Shown: positions 42,478 to 50,897, counted from the stretch's first letter. The stretch: DNA of 64,000 nucleotides from Fimenecus sp052298855 (GCA_052298855.1 DAVZXP010000003.1:176451-240450), one strand, 5' to 3'. A program made the numbers and translations. Notes: generated by a model from the sequence alone, not told the origin.

Positions 42478-43050
42478 TTAATATCGGTCTGATTCGAGTA
42501 TAGCATAATAGAATTTATCCCCGATGCTTCCGTCTTTTTGATAGCAGTATCTTCTGAATGTTCCCTCAATAGTCATACCTATCTTTTGCATAACCTTACT
42601 TGAACCGATATTTCGTGTATCGCAGCCGGATGTAATTCTGTCATAATGTACTTCATCAAACAAATAATTCACTACTGCACTTGCCGCTTCTGTCATTATT
42701 CCTTTATTCCAATATGGCTTATCAATTTGCCATCCGAGATGACAGGTAAAACATTCGTCGTCTTGAGTAACTACAGCAATATTGCCGATAACAACTCCTT
42801 GAAATTCAATAGCCCAGTTATAAGTTGTCGTTTTACTGTAATTTTTTATCCAGCTTTTCAAGACGGTCTTTGTTTCATTTATCGTTTTGTGCGGCTCATA
42901 AGAAAGATATTTTACCACATCAGGATTACTTGCCCACTTAAACATATCAACACTATCGTTTAATTGAAAACGCCTTAAAATTAACCTTGCGGTTTTTATC
43001 GTATTAGTTCCGATGTGATTTAACGGACGTAATAATTCTATATCAGTCAT
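42478..43050 (-). CDS. GNAT acetyltransferase, RimJ/RimL type
   Basis: 190 residues with the RimJ/RimL-type GNAT layout: TARLILRRFQLNDSVDMFKWASNPDVVKYL at the N-terminus, WAIEFQGVVIGNIAV, the acetyl-CoA loop region YWNKGIMTEAASAVVNYLF and NIGSSKVMQKIGMTIEGTFRRY near the C-terminus. Such enzymes acetylate ribosomal proteins, amino groups or small molecules including drugs. It is flanked by repeats from the tail of a regulator gene, so it looks like inserted cargo. The substrate is not predictable. Confidence 0.9.
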   Translation of the reverse strand: MTDIELLRPLNHIGTNTIKTARLILRRFQLNDSVDMFKWASNPDVVKYLSYEPHKTINETKTVLKSWIKNYSKTTTYNWAIEFQGVVIGNIAVVTQDDECFTCHLGWQIDKPYWNKGIMTEAASAVVNYLFDEVHYDRITSGCDTRNIGSSKVMQKIGMTIEGTFRRYCYQKDGSIGDKFYYAILESDRY

Positions 43051-43071
43051 TTATTTACCCCTAAATTATAT

Positions 43072-43343
43072 TTAATCTTTTAACCTATCCTTAAACGCTT
43101 CGACCATTACGTCACTAAAATTCTGTGACGGAACTTTCGTCCGGATTTGTGTGGTATCGAACTTCGGATAGTAATAACGCCAGTTGTCGTATTCTTCCCT
43201 GCTGATTTCCTCGGAAGATAGCTTGTCCGCCTGTTCTTTCCAAGCGTGCAGCATTTTGAGTAATTCGTATGCCGGATTTTCAGATAATTCTCTAACAGTT
43301 GATTGTGAAACGATAGGATTTACTTTTTGAATTTGAGAATTTA
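43072..43343 (-). pseudogene. Truncated XRE-type regulator, C-terminal half
   Basis: The minus strand reads through IQKVNPIVSQSTVRELSENP into LLKMLHAWKEQADKL, EEYDNWRYYYP and MVEAFKDRLKD, closely resembling the C-terminal part of the element A repressor (FSAWQEQAEKLKNGEITKEEYDNWRYNYPE). The N-terminal helix-turn-helix is gone. An internal ATG at 43254 could begin a 60-residue peptide, but no ribosome binding site supports it. Confidence 0.7.
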
Positions 43344-43398
43344 ACTATCTATCTGTCTCCTATCTAACATCAACGATTTTCAAAGAGTGCATAGGTTT

Positions 43399-43641
43399 TT
43401 ATTTAATTTCCTGTTCAATATCATTGAACAAATCATCGTCAAAAAATTCCTTTATTGTAATTTCAAGCCCATCGCAAAGTTTTTGCAGGGATACAATGCC
43501 GGGATTTTGACTTTTAGAATTAAGCATACTGTAAATCGTCGAGGGATTAACACCGCTGATATTTCCAAGCGCATTAATTGCTATGTCACGTTCTTTACAT
43601 AAGTTCATTATTCTTTGAGCAACTGCTTCTTTGATTCTCAT
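43399..43641 (-). CDS. XRE-family regulator next to the ABC exporters
   Basis: 80 residues from ATG 43641 (AAAGGTGG upstream; GTG 43650 is possible). It is nearly all helix-turn-helix: VAQRIMNLCKERDIAINALGNISGVNPSTIYSMLNSKSQNPGIVSLQKLCDGLEITIKEFF. It is transcribed divergently from the ABC transporter pair, and a 38-base inverted repeat lies between them. It probably binds that repeat and controls both directions. Confidence 0.85.
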   Translation of the reverse strand: MRIKEAVAQRIMNLCKERDIAINALGNISGVNPSTIYSMLNSKSQNPGIVSLQKLCDGLEITIKEFFDDDLFNDIEQEIK

Positions 43642-43678
43642 AGCTACCACCTTTTGTTGTGATAGTAAAATTGTATAT

Positions 43679-43749
43679 AAATTTGGGATATATCGTGTGG
43701 GATATATCCCAAATTTATTGTTGACATCAATCTTTTATTTATATATAAT
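43679..43749 (+). promoter_or_regulatory. ABC exporter promoter with a long palindromic operator
   Basis: AAATTTGGGATATATC (43679-43694), six bases, GATATATCCCAAATTT (43701-43716) is a perfect 16-bp inverted repeat. It is followed at once by TTGACA (43721-43726), 17 bases and TATAAT (43744-43749). The palindrome abuts the -35, fitting control by the divergent XRE protein. Confidence 0.85.
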
Positions 43750-43949
43750 AAAGCCATATAGTCGGCAGCAGCCGAGAATTTAGAGATAACCTGTTCCATT
43801 TTGAACACAGGAGATAAGCTCTGCCGGCGGATACAGTGCAGGACGAAATGATTTAATTTATCCGTCTTGCACATTAACTACAACAAATATCATTAACGAT
43901 AACCCACAAATCATGTATTCGTTTGAGCAAATAAGAGTGTGAAGGTTTT
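43750..43949 (+). ncRNA. Structured 5' leader of the ABC exporter operon, class unknown
   Basis: About 200 bases between the -10 and the coding start, without a gene. It holds CCTGTT/AACACAGG-type pairing (43791-43812) and GTGCAGGACG with CGTCTTGCAC (43832-43871), which could form successive stems. I do not recognise a known riboswitch. It may be an attenuator or just a long untranslated region. Confidence 0.35.
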
Positions 43950-43959
43950 AGGAGAAGAA

Positions 43960-45735
43960 ATGAAATACAACTTAAAGTATATGCTGAAAAATTGGATAGC
44001 CTGGGATAAGAAAAGCTTAATATATTTTTTCGTTCGAGTTCCGGCACTTGTTTTTCAGCCCATAGTTACGGCGTTTATTCCGAAAGCAATGATAGACTGC
44101 ATTAACGAGGGTGTAACGGTTGGCAGGCTTACTGCTGTGGTTGCGCTTTTGAGTGCTCTTGTTGCGCTGACAACCTGGCTTGCGCCCTTTATGCAGGAGC
44201 TTCTAAACGGTAGCGCACGCATTATCCGTATGCGCTATGCCGTTTTGGCTTTTCGCAAAAATCTTAGCACGGATTACACAAATATAGAAAGCCTTGACGG
44301 CAGAGAAAAGAATAAAAGAGCTATGGAATTTTACAGAAGTTACTATTCATCATCTGCCGATTTCCTTGACACCTGCAATCAGCTTTTGGTTTGCATTATT
44401 GGCGTTATAGCCTCTCTTACGCTTATCTATAAAATCAATATTGTTATGATACTGATTATTCTTGCGACCTGTGTTACTGAATTTATTTTACTGAAATACC
44501 TAAACAAAAAAGAAAAGGGCGTTAAGGATGCAAGAAGCAGTATTTTTGTTAAGTTCGATTATTACTACTCATTGAGCAAGGATTTAACTGCCGCAAAGGA
44601 TATAAGGCTTTACGGCTTTACCGATTATTTTTTATTTGCAGTTGCAAGGCTGATTAACGGCTTGGAGGATATAACCTCAAAATATATGTGCCAAAGCATT
44701 AAGGTTGGCGGAACAAGGGCACTTCTCAACCTCGCCCGTGAGCTTGTTGCATACGCTTATTTAACATATTTAGTGTGCCGGAACAGGCTTTCCGTTTCCG
44801 ATTTTATTTTCTATTTTGGTATTATCACAGGATTTTCAAATTGGATAACGAATGCGGTGTTTCTATATTCAAATATTGAGCGTTGCTGTAACGACTGTGC
44901 CGCATTTCGTGAATTTATTGAAAGCGACGAGGAAAACAAAAGCAAGCCGAGTGTGGATTTTGAAGATGTTGAAACAATAGAGTTTAACAATGTTTCGTTT
45001 ACTTATCCGTCTGCTGAAAAAAACACAATAAACAATATGTCCTTTAAGGTAGCTAAGGGAGAAAATATCGCAATAGTCGGCGAAAACGGTGCAGGCAAAA
45101 CAACGGCAATAAAGCTGCTTTGCGGCCTTTATTATCCCACTAAGGGTGATATTTTAATAAACGGAAAAAGCAGTCGTGATTTTTCAAGTGAAAGCTATTT
45201 TGATTTGTTTTCTGCGGTATTTCAGGACTACGGCTTTTTGCCTATGACCATAGCTGAAAATATTTGTATCACAGCTGATTATGATAAAGATAAGCTTTAT
45301 TCTGCATTTGAAAAGGCAGGCATAGCCGATAAAATCAACAGCCTTGATAAAAAAGAAAATACCTTTATGATTAAAGATGTTTACAAAGATGCAGTTGATT
45401 TTTCGGGCGGAGAAAAGCAAAAGCTATTGCTTTCAAAGGCAATTTACAAAAATGCACCTGTGCTTATCCTTGACGAGCCTACCGCCGCACTTGACCCGAT
45501 TGCAGAGAATGAGCTGTATCTCAAATACAACGAAATGACCGACAATAAAATATCCTTCTTCATTTCACATCGTCTTTCCTCAACCCGTTTTTGTGACAGA
45601 ATTCTGTTTATTAAAGACGGTACTATTGCCGAAAGCGGAACTCATGAGGAGCTTATGGCACTCAAAGGCTCATACTACAGAATGTATCAGCTTCAAAGCT
45701 ACTATTATAAAGAGATGGGAGGCGAGGCGATATGA
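43960..45735 (+). CDS. ABC exporter half-transporter 1
   Basis: 591 residues from ATG 43960 (TTTAGGAG 6 bases before). An N-terminal membrane domain of about six helices (1-320) is followed by a nucleotide-binding domain with Walker A GENGAGKTTA (about 374-383), signature DFSGGEKQKLLLSKA, Walker B PVLILDEPTAALDP and the H-loop SHRLSS. It overlaps the second half-transporter by ATGA, so the two probably form a heterodimer. Exporters of this kind move peptides, lipids or drugs. No peptide precursor or processing peptidase gene is seen nearby. Confidence 0.92.
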   Translation: MKYNLKYMLKNWIAWDKKSLIYFFVRVPALVFQPIVTAFIPKAMIDCINEGVTVGRLTAVVALLSALVALTTWLAPFMQELLNGSARIIRMRYAVLAFRKNLSTDYTNIESLDGREKNKRAMEFYRSYYSSSADFLDTCNQLLVCIIGVIASLTLIYKINIVMILIILATCVTEFILLKYLNKKEKGVKDARSSIFVKFDYYYSLSKDLTAAKDIRLYGFTDYFLFAVARLINGLEDITSKYMCQSIKVGGTRALLNLARELVAYAYLTYLVCRNRLSVSDFIFYFGIITGFSNWITNAVFLYSNIERCCNDCAAFREFIESDEENKSKPSVDFEDVETIEFNNVSFTYPSAEKNTINNMSFKVAKGENIAIVGENGAGKTTAIKLLCGLYYPTKGDILINGKSSRDFSSESYFDLFSAVFQDYGFLPMTIAENICITADYDKDKLYSAFEKAGIADKINSLDKKENTFMIKDVYKDAVDFSGGEKQKLLLSKAIYKNAPVLILDEPTAALDPIAENELYLKYNEMTDNKISFFISHRLSSTRFCDRILFIKDGTIAESGTHEELMALKGSYYRMYQLQSYYYKEMGGEAI

Positions 45736-47552
45736 AAAAAATAAAAACCGTTTTTTCTGCTTTTAGAGAAATACATCGCCTTGAAAAGCGGTTGCTACCC
45801 ATCTCAATAGTTGTTGCAATCGTTACGGCGGTTATGCCGTTTATCAACATTTGGTTTACCTCAAAAATAATAGATTTGCTTGATGTCGGAACAAGCATGG
45901 GCGACCTTGCGGTATATATCGGCTTTGCGGTTGGAATCAATGCCGTTTTATTCTTCATAAATTATTTTTTAGGCGATATGTATTTTGTATTCCGCTCGCT
46001 TATGTATAACAAGGAGCTTCAAAACATATCCGCAAAGCTTTTCAAGGCGGAATATCAGAAGCTTGAAAGCAGTGATTTTAAGGAGCTTATACATAAGCAT
46101 TCCGAGGCACAGGACAGGGTTTTCTCGTCGTTTGTGCAGTTTAGCTGGATGATGCGTGATTTCATTTCGGGAGCGGTAACGCTGATAATTTCCGTTATTA
46201 TCATCATTCCGCTTTTGAAAATCGGATTTACCAAAACAGGTGATACTTATTTTGAAAGTCCTGTTTTTCTGCTGACGATTTTCGGTGCAATAGCAATAAT
46301 GGCGGTTATTATCCTTATCGTTGCAACGCAAATGAACAAGGCATGGTTTAAGGCGGGAGACGAATATTCACGGCTTGACAGAATTTTTTACTATTTTCTA
46401 AATATGTTTTCCGATTACAACACCGGAAAGGAAATCCGCCTTTATAAAGAGCAAAATTTGATTGAGCACACCGCAACGGATAAGCTGCTGACAGACGGCG
46501 AAAAGCTGCTTAAAAAGGCTTCGCTTCACACAGCAAAATCAAGCTCTTTTGTTGCAATCCTCGGTGCACTTGTGGGCTTTGGAATTTATCTTTTTATCGG
46601 CGTTAAGGGCTTATACGGTTTATTCGGCATAGGCTCGCTCGTGCTTTACTGCGGTTCCTTTATGCAGATAATAAACGGCATTATGAAAATGGCGGTTACC
46701 TTCGGCAAAACTGCCGAAATGGTGCCTTTGGTAAACTATTATTTCGAGATAGTGAACGTAAAGGACAATATGACCTACGGTGTAAAGGAGCTTGATTTAT
46801 CGGATAAATTTGAAATTGAATTTAAGAATGTTTCATTCAAGTATCCTAATACGGAAAGCTTCGCTCTTAAAAATATCAACATTAAAATCAACAACGGAGA
46901 ACACCTTGCGGTTGTTGGCAGGAACGGAAGCGGTAAAACAACATTTATTAAGCTAATGTGCAGGCTTTATGACGTAACCGACGGTGAGATACTTATAAAC
47001 GGTATAAATATTAAGAACTACTCAAAGGAGAGCATTATTAAGCTGTATTCGGTTGTATTTCAGGATTTCAAAATCTTTTCAACAACGCTTGCACAGAACA
47101 TTTCGGCAAATGAGAAATACGACAAAGAAAGGCTTTATGATGCGCTCGGCAAAGCAAATATAAAAGGCAGAGTGCTTGCTATGGAAAACAAGGAAAGCAC
47201 CTATCTTTATAAGGATTTGGATAAATCGGGCATTGAAATATCCGGCGGCGAGGCACAGAAGCTTGCACTTGCAAGAGCACTTTACAAGGATAGTCCTGTT
47301 GTTATTCTTGACGAGCCTACTGCGGCTCTTGACCCTGTTGCCGAGAATGAAATATATAATCGCTTTAATTCCTTTGTTGACAACAAAACAGCGATTTATA
47401 TTTCCCATAGACTGTCAAGCTGTGCGTTCTGCAATCGCATAGCAGTATTTGATAAATCACACCTTGTTGAAACCGGAACGCATCAAGAATTACTTAATGC
47501 AAATGGTAAGTACAGTGAGCTCTGGAATGCTCAAGCAAAATATTATGTTTAA
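45732..47552 (+). CDS. ABC exporter half-transporter 2
   Basis: 606 residues: a membrane domain with about six helices, then a nucleotide-binding domain with Walker A GRNGSGKTTF, signature EISGGEAQKLALARA, Walker B PVVILDEPTAALDP and SHRLSS. Both nucleotide domains have intact catalytic motifs, so both ATP sites may work. It starts inside the end of the first half-transporter gene and is followed by a strong terminator. The substrate is unknown; antimicrobial peptide resistance or export is a reasonable guess from the XRE-controlled pair on a mobile segment. Confidence 0.92.
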   Translation: MKKIKTVFSAFREIHRLEKRLLPISIVVAIVTAVMPFINIWFTSKIIDLLDVGTSMGDLAVYIGFAVGINAVLFFINYFLGDMYFVFRSLMYNKELQNISAKLFKAEYQKLESSDFKELIHKHSEAQDRVFSSFVQFSWMMRDFISGAVTLIISVIIIIPLLKIGFTKTGDTYFESPVFLLTIFGAIAIMAVIILIVATQMNKAWFKAGDEYSRLDRIFYYFLNMFSDYNTGKEIRLYKEQNLIEHTATDKLLTDGEKLLKKASLHTAKSSSFVAILGALVGFGIYLFIGVKGLYGLFGIGSLVLYCGSFMQIINGIMKMAVTFGKTAEMVPLVNYYFEIVNVKDNMTYGVKELDLSDKFEIEFKNVSFKYPNTESFALKNINIKINNGEHLAVVGRNGSGKTTFIKLMCRLYDVTDGEILINGINIKNYSKESIIKLYSVVFQDFKIFSTTLAQNISANEKYDKERLYDALGKANIKGRVLAMENKESTYLYKDLDKSGIEISGGEAQKLALARALYKDSPVVILDEPTAALDPVAENEIYNRFNSFVDNKTAIYISHRLSSCAFCNRIAVFDKSHLVETGTHQELLNANGKYSELWNAQAKYYV

Positions 47553-47563
47553 TAAATAAGCAA

Positions 47564-47599
47564 AAGAAACTGATGGATAAAACCATCAGTTTCTTTTTG
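47564..47599 (+). terminator. Terminator after the ABC exporter operon
   Basis: AAGAAACTGATGG and CCATCAGTTTCTT form a 13-bp stem around ATAAAA, followed by TTTG. Confidence 0.92.
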
Positions 47600-47605
47600 T
47601 ATATT

Positions 47606-47776
47606 GTCGACAAAGAAAATATGAGTACCGAAAGTGAAAATGAAAACTTGCGTTCAGAAGTCAAAGATTACAAGCTTTTGCGTAAGGTTTTTGGGCATAA
47701 ACAGATTGATGAGTTACTTGAACAGGCAAGAAATGTCAAAGGTCAAAACGTGAAAATTCACGCTCAAGATAAATAA
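47606..47776 (+). pseudogene. Internally deleted MobV relaxase relic
   Basis: DKENMSTESENEN continues straight into LRSEVKDYKLLRKVFGHK and ends near NVKIHAQDK. These are two separate parts of the intact relaxase at 10752-11912 (GDKENMSAESENG near residue 95, and NENENLRSEVKDYKLLRKVF near residue 345) joined after loss of about 720 bases. It is followed by TTTTGGAGGTAAAACAAAATG, like the leader of tnpV at 11.92 kb, but the tnpV frame is lost after a few codons. The region 47777-47950 holds no other gene. Confidence 0.85.
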
Positions 47777-47952
47777 ATTTTGGAGGTAAAACAAAATGCA
47801 ACAGGAATTATTACACTCTGTAATTCTTGGATAATTTGAATAATCCTGATAATCCGTGAAAACGGCATATGCAAAATCCTTTGGGTCACGGTTTTTTGGG
47901 GGCTTAGATGTGGCGTTCTCTTTGCATTTATCATAATTCTCACTTCGTGTCC

Positions 47953-47981
47953 TTTACATTTTGAGGGAGCTATGCTATATT
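47953..47981 (+). promoter_or_regulatory. Promoter of the XRE-membrane protein gene
   Basis: TTTACA (47953-47958), 17 bases, TATATT (47976-47981), 22 bases before the ATG. Confidence 0.65.
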
Positions 47982-48003
47982 CACATTGAAAGAGGTGAAA
48001 ACT

Positions 48004-48645
48004 ATGAACCAAGAAAAAATCGGTAGTTTCATTGCAGAAAACCGCAAGGCAAAAGGACTTACGCAAATTGAATTTGCGGAGAAATTAGGCGTTTCCAACA
48101 AATCGGTATCTCGGTGGGAAACAGGAAAAAATATGCCTGATGTGTCTTTGTTTTTGCCTATATGCGATATGTTAGAAATTTCAGTTAACGAGTTAATAAT
48201 AGGTGAACACATTACAACGCAAGAAAGCAAAAAAGCTGATGAAGTTTTTGTTGAAACAATAAAAGCCTCCAACAAAAAGCTCAAATCCGCACAAATACTG
48301 ATATATATATTTGCTGTTTTGGTCAACGCATTATTTATGATTGCTGTGCCGTTGACCGCAACACCCTCTGACGCAATGGCGGTGCCTTTGTTGGCAATTA
48401 TCGGCGGAACAATTTCTGCTGTTTTGCTGTCGTGCTTAAACATCAAACCTATGTGGTTGTTTATATTTATTCCGATTTCGGCAATTGAATTACTTGTGGG
48501 CGGAATGATTTATTGTGGCGAACTGTTTGACTATGGGTTACCCTATGCAACAATAATGGCTTTTGTTCAGCTTGCAATATTTCTGTTGGCGATGGGTATT
48601 AAAAAAATTATAAGAAAACTTATAAAAGCCAAACGCAAAAATTAA
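48004..48645 (+). CDS. XRE regulator with C-terminal membrane domain
   Basis: 213 residues from ATG 48004, with AAAGAGGTG upstream. The N-terminal Cro/CI helix-turn-helix (IGSFIAENRKAKGLTQIEFAEKLGVSNKSVSRWETGKNMPDVSLFLPICDMLEISVNELI) is followed by a linker and about four hydrophobic helices (from residue 95). Such membrane-bound XRE proteins are common in Firmicutes and may sense envelope stress. It stands alone between a promoter and a terminator, so its targets are not evident. Confidence 0.88.
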   Translation: MNQEKIGSFIAENRKAKGLTQIEFAEKLGVSNKSVSRWETGKNMPDVSLFLPICDMLEISVNELIIGEHITTQESKKADEVFVETIKASNKKLKSAQILIYIFAVLVNALFMIAVPLTATPSDAMAVPLLAIIGGTISAVLLSCLNIKPMWLFIFIPISAIELLVGGMIYCGELFDYGLPYATIMAFVQLAIFLLAMGIKKIIRKLIKAKRKN

Positions 48646-48659
48646 ATTGGGAATTTCGC

Positions 48660-48706
48660 AAAAAGAGCTATCAGATTTTTTGAAAGTCTGATAGCTCTTT
48701 TTGTTT
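48660..48706 (+). terminator. Terminator after XRE-membrane protein gene
   Basis: AAAAGAGCTATCAGA and TCTGATAGCTCTTTT form a long stem followed by TTGTTTTTT. It can act in both directions and may also end the leftward APH gene. Confidence 0.9.
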
Positions 48707-48811
48707 TTTATAATATTCTATTTTATATTTGGTATATCATTGAATTAGGCATTGACAAATGTAAAACAAATCTTTCTGTGTTTACATTGTTCTTTTAATC
48801 ATAAATCCCAC

Positions 48812-49612
48812 TTAAAACAACTCATCAAGCAAAATATAATACTTATATTTTTGTTCATCAAAAGTTATATTCAGCTCGTCTAAAAGCATTTGAGGGTTAA
48901 AATCAAAAATTTTATCTCCGCCGGTGTACTTGCCGTCGAAATTATGCTTTAGGCTTCTTATTGCGATTGCGATATCCTGCCATCGGTCAGCAGGGCCCAT
49001 TTTTCCGATATCGATAAATCCGCTTATTTTGTTTTCTTTCACAAATATGTTCGGCAAGCAATAATCGCCGTGAGTAAGAACAATATCTTCCTCGGGTCGA
49101 TTGCTTTTCAACCAATTAAGAAGCTCCTTTGAATCGGCGAAGCCGTTTTCCCCAAAGGTTTCAGGCTCGGCACTGCTTAAATCCACCAAATTATTGTTCA
49201 CATTATATTCTGCGATTTTCAAGCGTTCGTTGAGTCTGCTCGTTTGATAAGGACAAGCCTTTACGTCGATTTCCCACAGCCTCTTTAATCCCTGTGCGAC
49301 AAGCTTTATCAGCCTTTTAGGGTGCTCAAGGTACTCGGCAGAGCAGAGCATTTTCCCATCGATTTTTGTCATAAGCGTATATGAAATACCGTTCACAACA
49401 CAATATTCAATTATCGTGGGAATTGGGATTTTATTGCCGACCCACCTCGCAATTTCAGCCTCGTTGTTTGTTTCTGTGCTTTGCGGTTGAATTTTCAAGA
49501 CAAATTCATCGTAAATACGCACTTGCGAATCCGACATTCCGACATTATCCACCGAATACGCCTTTGTGCCGACGATTGACTGAATTTTTTCGGGAATACA
49601 AAGCTGCTCCAT
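48812..49612 (-). CDS. Aminoglycoside O-phosphotransferase APH(3')-like
   Basis: 266 residues, the normal length of APH(3') enzymes. The catalytic loop is LTHGDYCLPNIF (catalytic Asp and Asn), followed by GFIDIGKMGPADRWQDIA (metal-binding Asp). The C-terminus KYKYYILLDELF is nearly that of APH(3')-III, and the spacing of LNERLKIAEYNVNNN and RPEEDIVLTHGD also fits. It would phosphorylate kanamycin/neomycin-type drugs. One oddity is CLPN in place of the usual GDSN or CLPN variants; CLPN is seen in APH(3')-I/II types. Whether it confers resistance is untested. Confidence 0.88.
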   Translation of the reverse strand: MEQLCIPEKIQSIVGTKAYSVDNVGMSDSQVRIYDEFVLKIQPQSTETNNEAEIARWVGNKIPIPTIIEYCVVNGISYTLMTKIDGKMLCSAEYLEHPKRLIKLVAQGLKRLWEIDVKACPYQTSRLNERLKIAEYNVNNNLVDLSSAEPETFGENGFADSKELLNWLKSNRPEEDIVLTHGDYCLPNIFVKENKISGFIDIGKMGPADRWQDIAIAIRSLKHNFDGKYTGGDKIFDFNPQMLLDELNITFDEQKYKYYILLDELF

Positions 49613-49669
49613 TTGTCCTCTCCTCTCGGTATCGCCTGCCGTCAGACTTCTATACTCTTCTCTACCCTA

Positions 49670-50326
49670 TCATTTCAACAGCGGTATTATTTTTTCCGCA
49701 ACGACCTTAAAGCCCTGTGCGTTGAGATGCAAGCCGTCATAGCAATATTCCTTTGCAAGCCTGCCCTTTTTGTCCGAAAGATATTTTGTAAGGTCAAGCC
49801 AATGTACCTTGTTTTCGACTGCGATATTATATAATTCCTCGTTAAGAGCCAATATTTTCTTGTTACTGCGTTTGCCTGTCATTTGCCTTGCCGTGAGCGA
49901 CATTCGTGAGTTTACAGGGTAAATCGCCTGCAAAATTATATTTGTACTCGGGCATATTTCGTGCGTTACTGATAAAATATCCTGTATGTTTTTCAAGGTG
50001 TATTCACTCGGAATATCCTTGCCTATATCGTTTGTTCCGATTAAAATCACAAGGTTTTTAGGTGTAATGTTCAAAGCGTTGCATTTGAGCCTCTCCAAAA
50101 GTCTGTCGCTCGTGTCCCCGCTTATTCCACGGTTATAAACAGCCTGCCCCGTAACCTTTGAAAAGGTATAGAACAGCTCGTAGCTGTTAAAAATTTCCGT
50201 GATTGAGTCGCCGAACAGTACGGTTTGACCGTGATGTGCATAATTTTCGTTTAAGAACAAATAGTTTTCTTTTTTAGTCTGCTTTACAAGGCCGTAAGCG
50301 GTCTTTTTTTGAATATCCTTACCCAT
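49670..50326 (-). CDS. SGNH/GDSL-family hydrolase
   Basis: 218 residues without signal peptide. The four SGNH blocks are clear: FGDSIT (Ser), YNRGISGDT (Gly), IGTND (Asn) and DGLHLN (Asp-x-x-His). The family includes platelet-activating-factor acetylhydrolase-like and carbohydrate esterases, so it is probably an intracellular deacetylase or lipase. It is followed by the APH gene after 57 bases in the same direction. Nothing more specific can be said. Confidence 0.9.
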   Translation of the reverse strand: MGKDIQKKTAYGLVKQTKKENYLFLNENYAHHGQTVLFGDSITEIFNSYELFYTFSKVTGQAVYNRGISGDTSDRLLERLKCNALNITPKNLVILIGTNDIGKDIPSEYTLKNIQDILSVTHEICPSTNIILQAIYPVNSRMSLTARQMTGKRSNKKILALNEELYNIAVENKVHWLDLTKYLSDKKGRLAKEYCYDGLHLNAQGFKVVAEKIIPLLK

Positions 50327-50418
50327 TTTGCTTCTCCGTGCGTAAATTTATTTTACACTTATAGTTTAAGCTATTTTTCGACTGTTTTCAAGACGGTTTT
50401 ACACTTTTTGAAAGACGA

Positions 50419-50443
50419 AAAGCTCAACCTGAGGCTGAGCTTT
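50419..50443 (-). terminator. Probable terminator of the mgl operon
   Basis: On the minus strand AAAGCTCA pairs with TGAGCTTT around nine bases, followed by moderately T-rich sequence. The gap 50327-50474 shows nothing else. Confidence 0.55.
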
Positions 50444-50474
50444 CATCTTTGATTTAATATTTTTTATTTAGCGT

Positions 50475-50843
50475 TTATTTCTTTTCCCAACCCGAATACA
50501 GCGTCATACTGTCGCTGACCTTATCGGTGGTAATATCGAACGGCTTTTGACAGTCTTTGTCCGTGTACCAGCCTGTAAAGGTGTAGCCCTCTTTTACGGG
50601 ATTTTCTTCAACGCTGACAAGCTGACCGTGCATTACCTTTTGGTTTTCAATCTGCGAGCCGCCGTTGGTATCGAACGAGACAGTGAAGCCTGCGTGATTA
50701 ACAGCAAATATCAAGCAGGCGATAAGAACGATAATACCTACTACAATCAACCTGTCCGCCGTTTTGACCGACATCTTTATATTTCTGTAAAGACCGCCCG
50801 GCTTTCTTTCGCTGTTAAGATTTATTGTGTTATTATCGTTCAT
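50475..50843 (-). CDS. Small membrane protein with one InlB-type (Listeria-Bacteroides) repeat
   Basis: About 122 residues (ATG 50843; GTG 50852 is also possible). A charged N-terminus of about 35 residues precedes one membrane helix (RLIVVGIIVLIACLIFAVNHAG), then a single InlB B-repeat: FDTNGGSQIENQKVMHGQLVSVEENPVKEGYTFTGWYTDKDC...LYSGW. The repeat would sit outside the cell. Such repeats normally occur in long surface proteins, so a single repeat in an ABC importer operon is odd. It may be an accessory of the transporter; no function is established. Confidence 0.8.
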   Translation of the reverse strand: MNDNNTINLNSERKPGGLYRNIKMSVKTADRLIVVGIIVLIACLIFAVNHAGFTVSFDTNGGSQIENQKVMHGQLVSVEENPVKEGYTFTGWYTDKDCQKPFDITTDKVSDSMTLYSGWEKK

Positions 50844-50897
50844 TTTTTTCACTGCCTTTCAAGAGGGGATGAGGAGGGGTGATGAATAATTCTTTTA

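Larger units (their letters stand above)
42192..47985 (+). mobile_element. Putative decayed element C (right boundary uncertain)
   Basis: It begins with attachment site 3 and has the same left-end order as element A: terminator, then leftward regulator sequences. It ends its recognisable part with a deleted relaxase relic and a tnpV leader at 47.6-47.8 kb. It carries an acetyltransferase and an ABC exporter pair. No fourth core was found to fix the right end; genes to 49.6 kb could belong to it. Confidence 0.35.

Noticed and set aside
43072..43254. 60-residue protein as a real gene
   Set aside because: It is the in-frame tail of a longer degraded regulator frame that continues upstream to about 43343, and it lacks a ribosome binding site.
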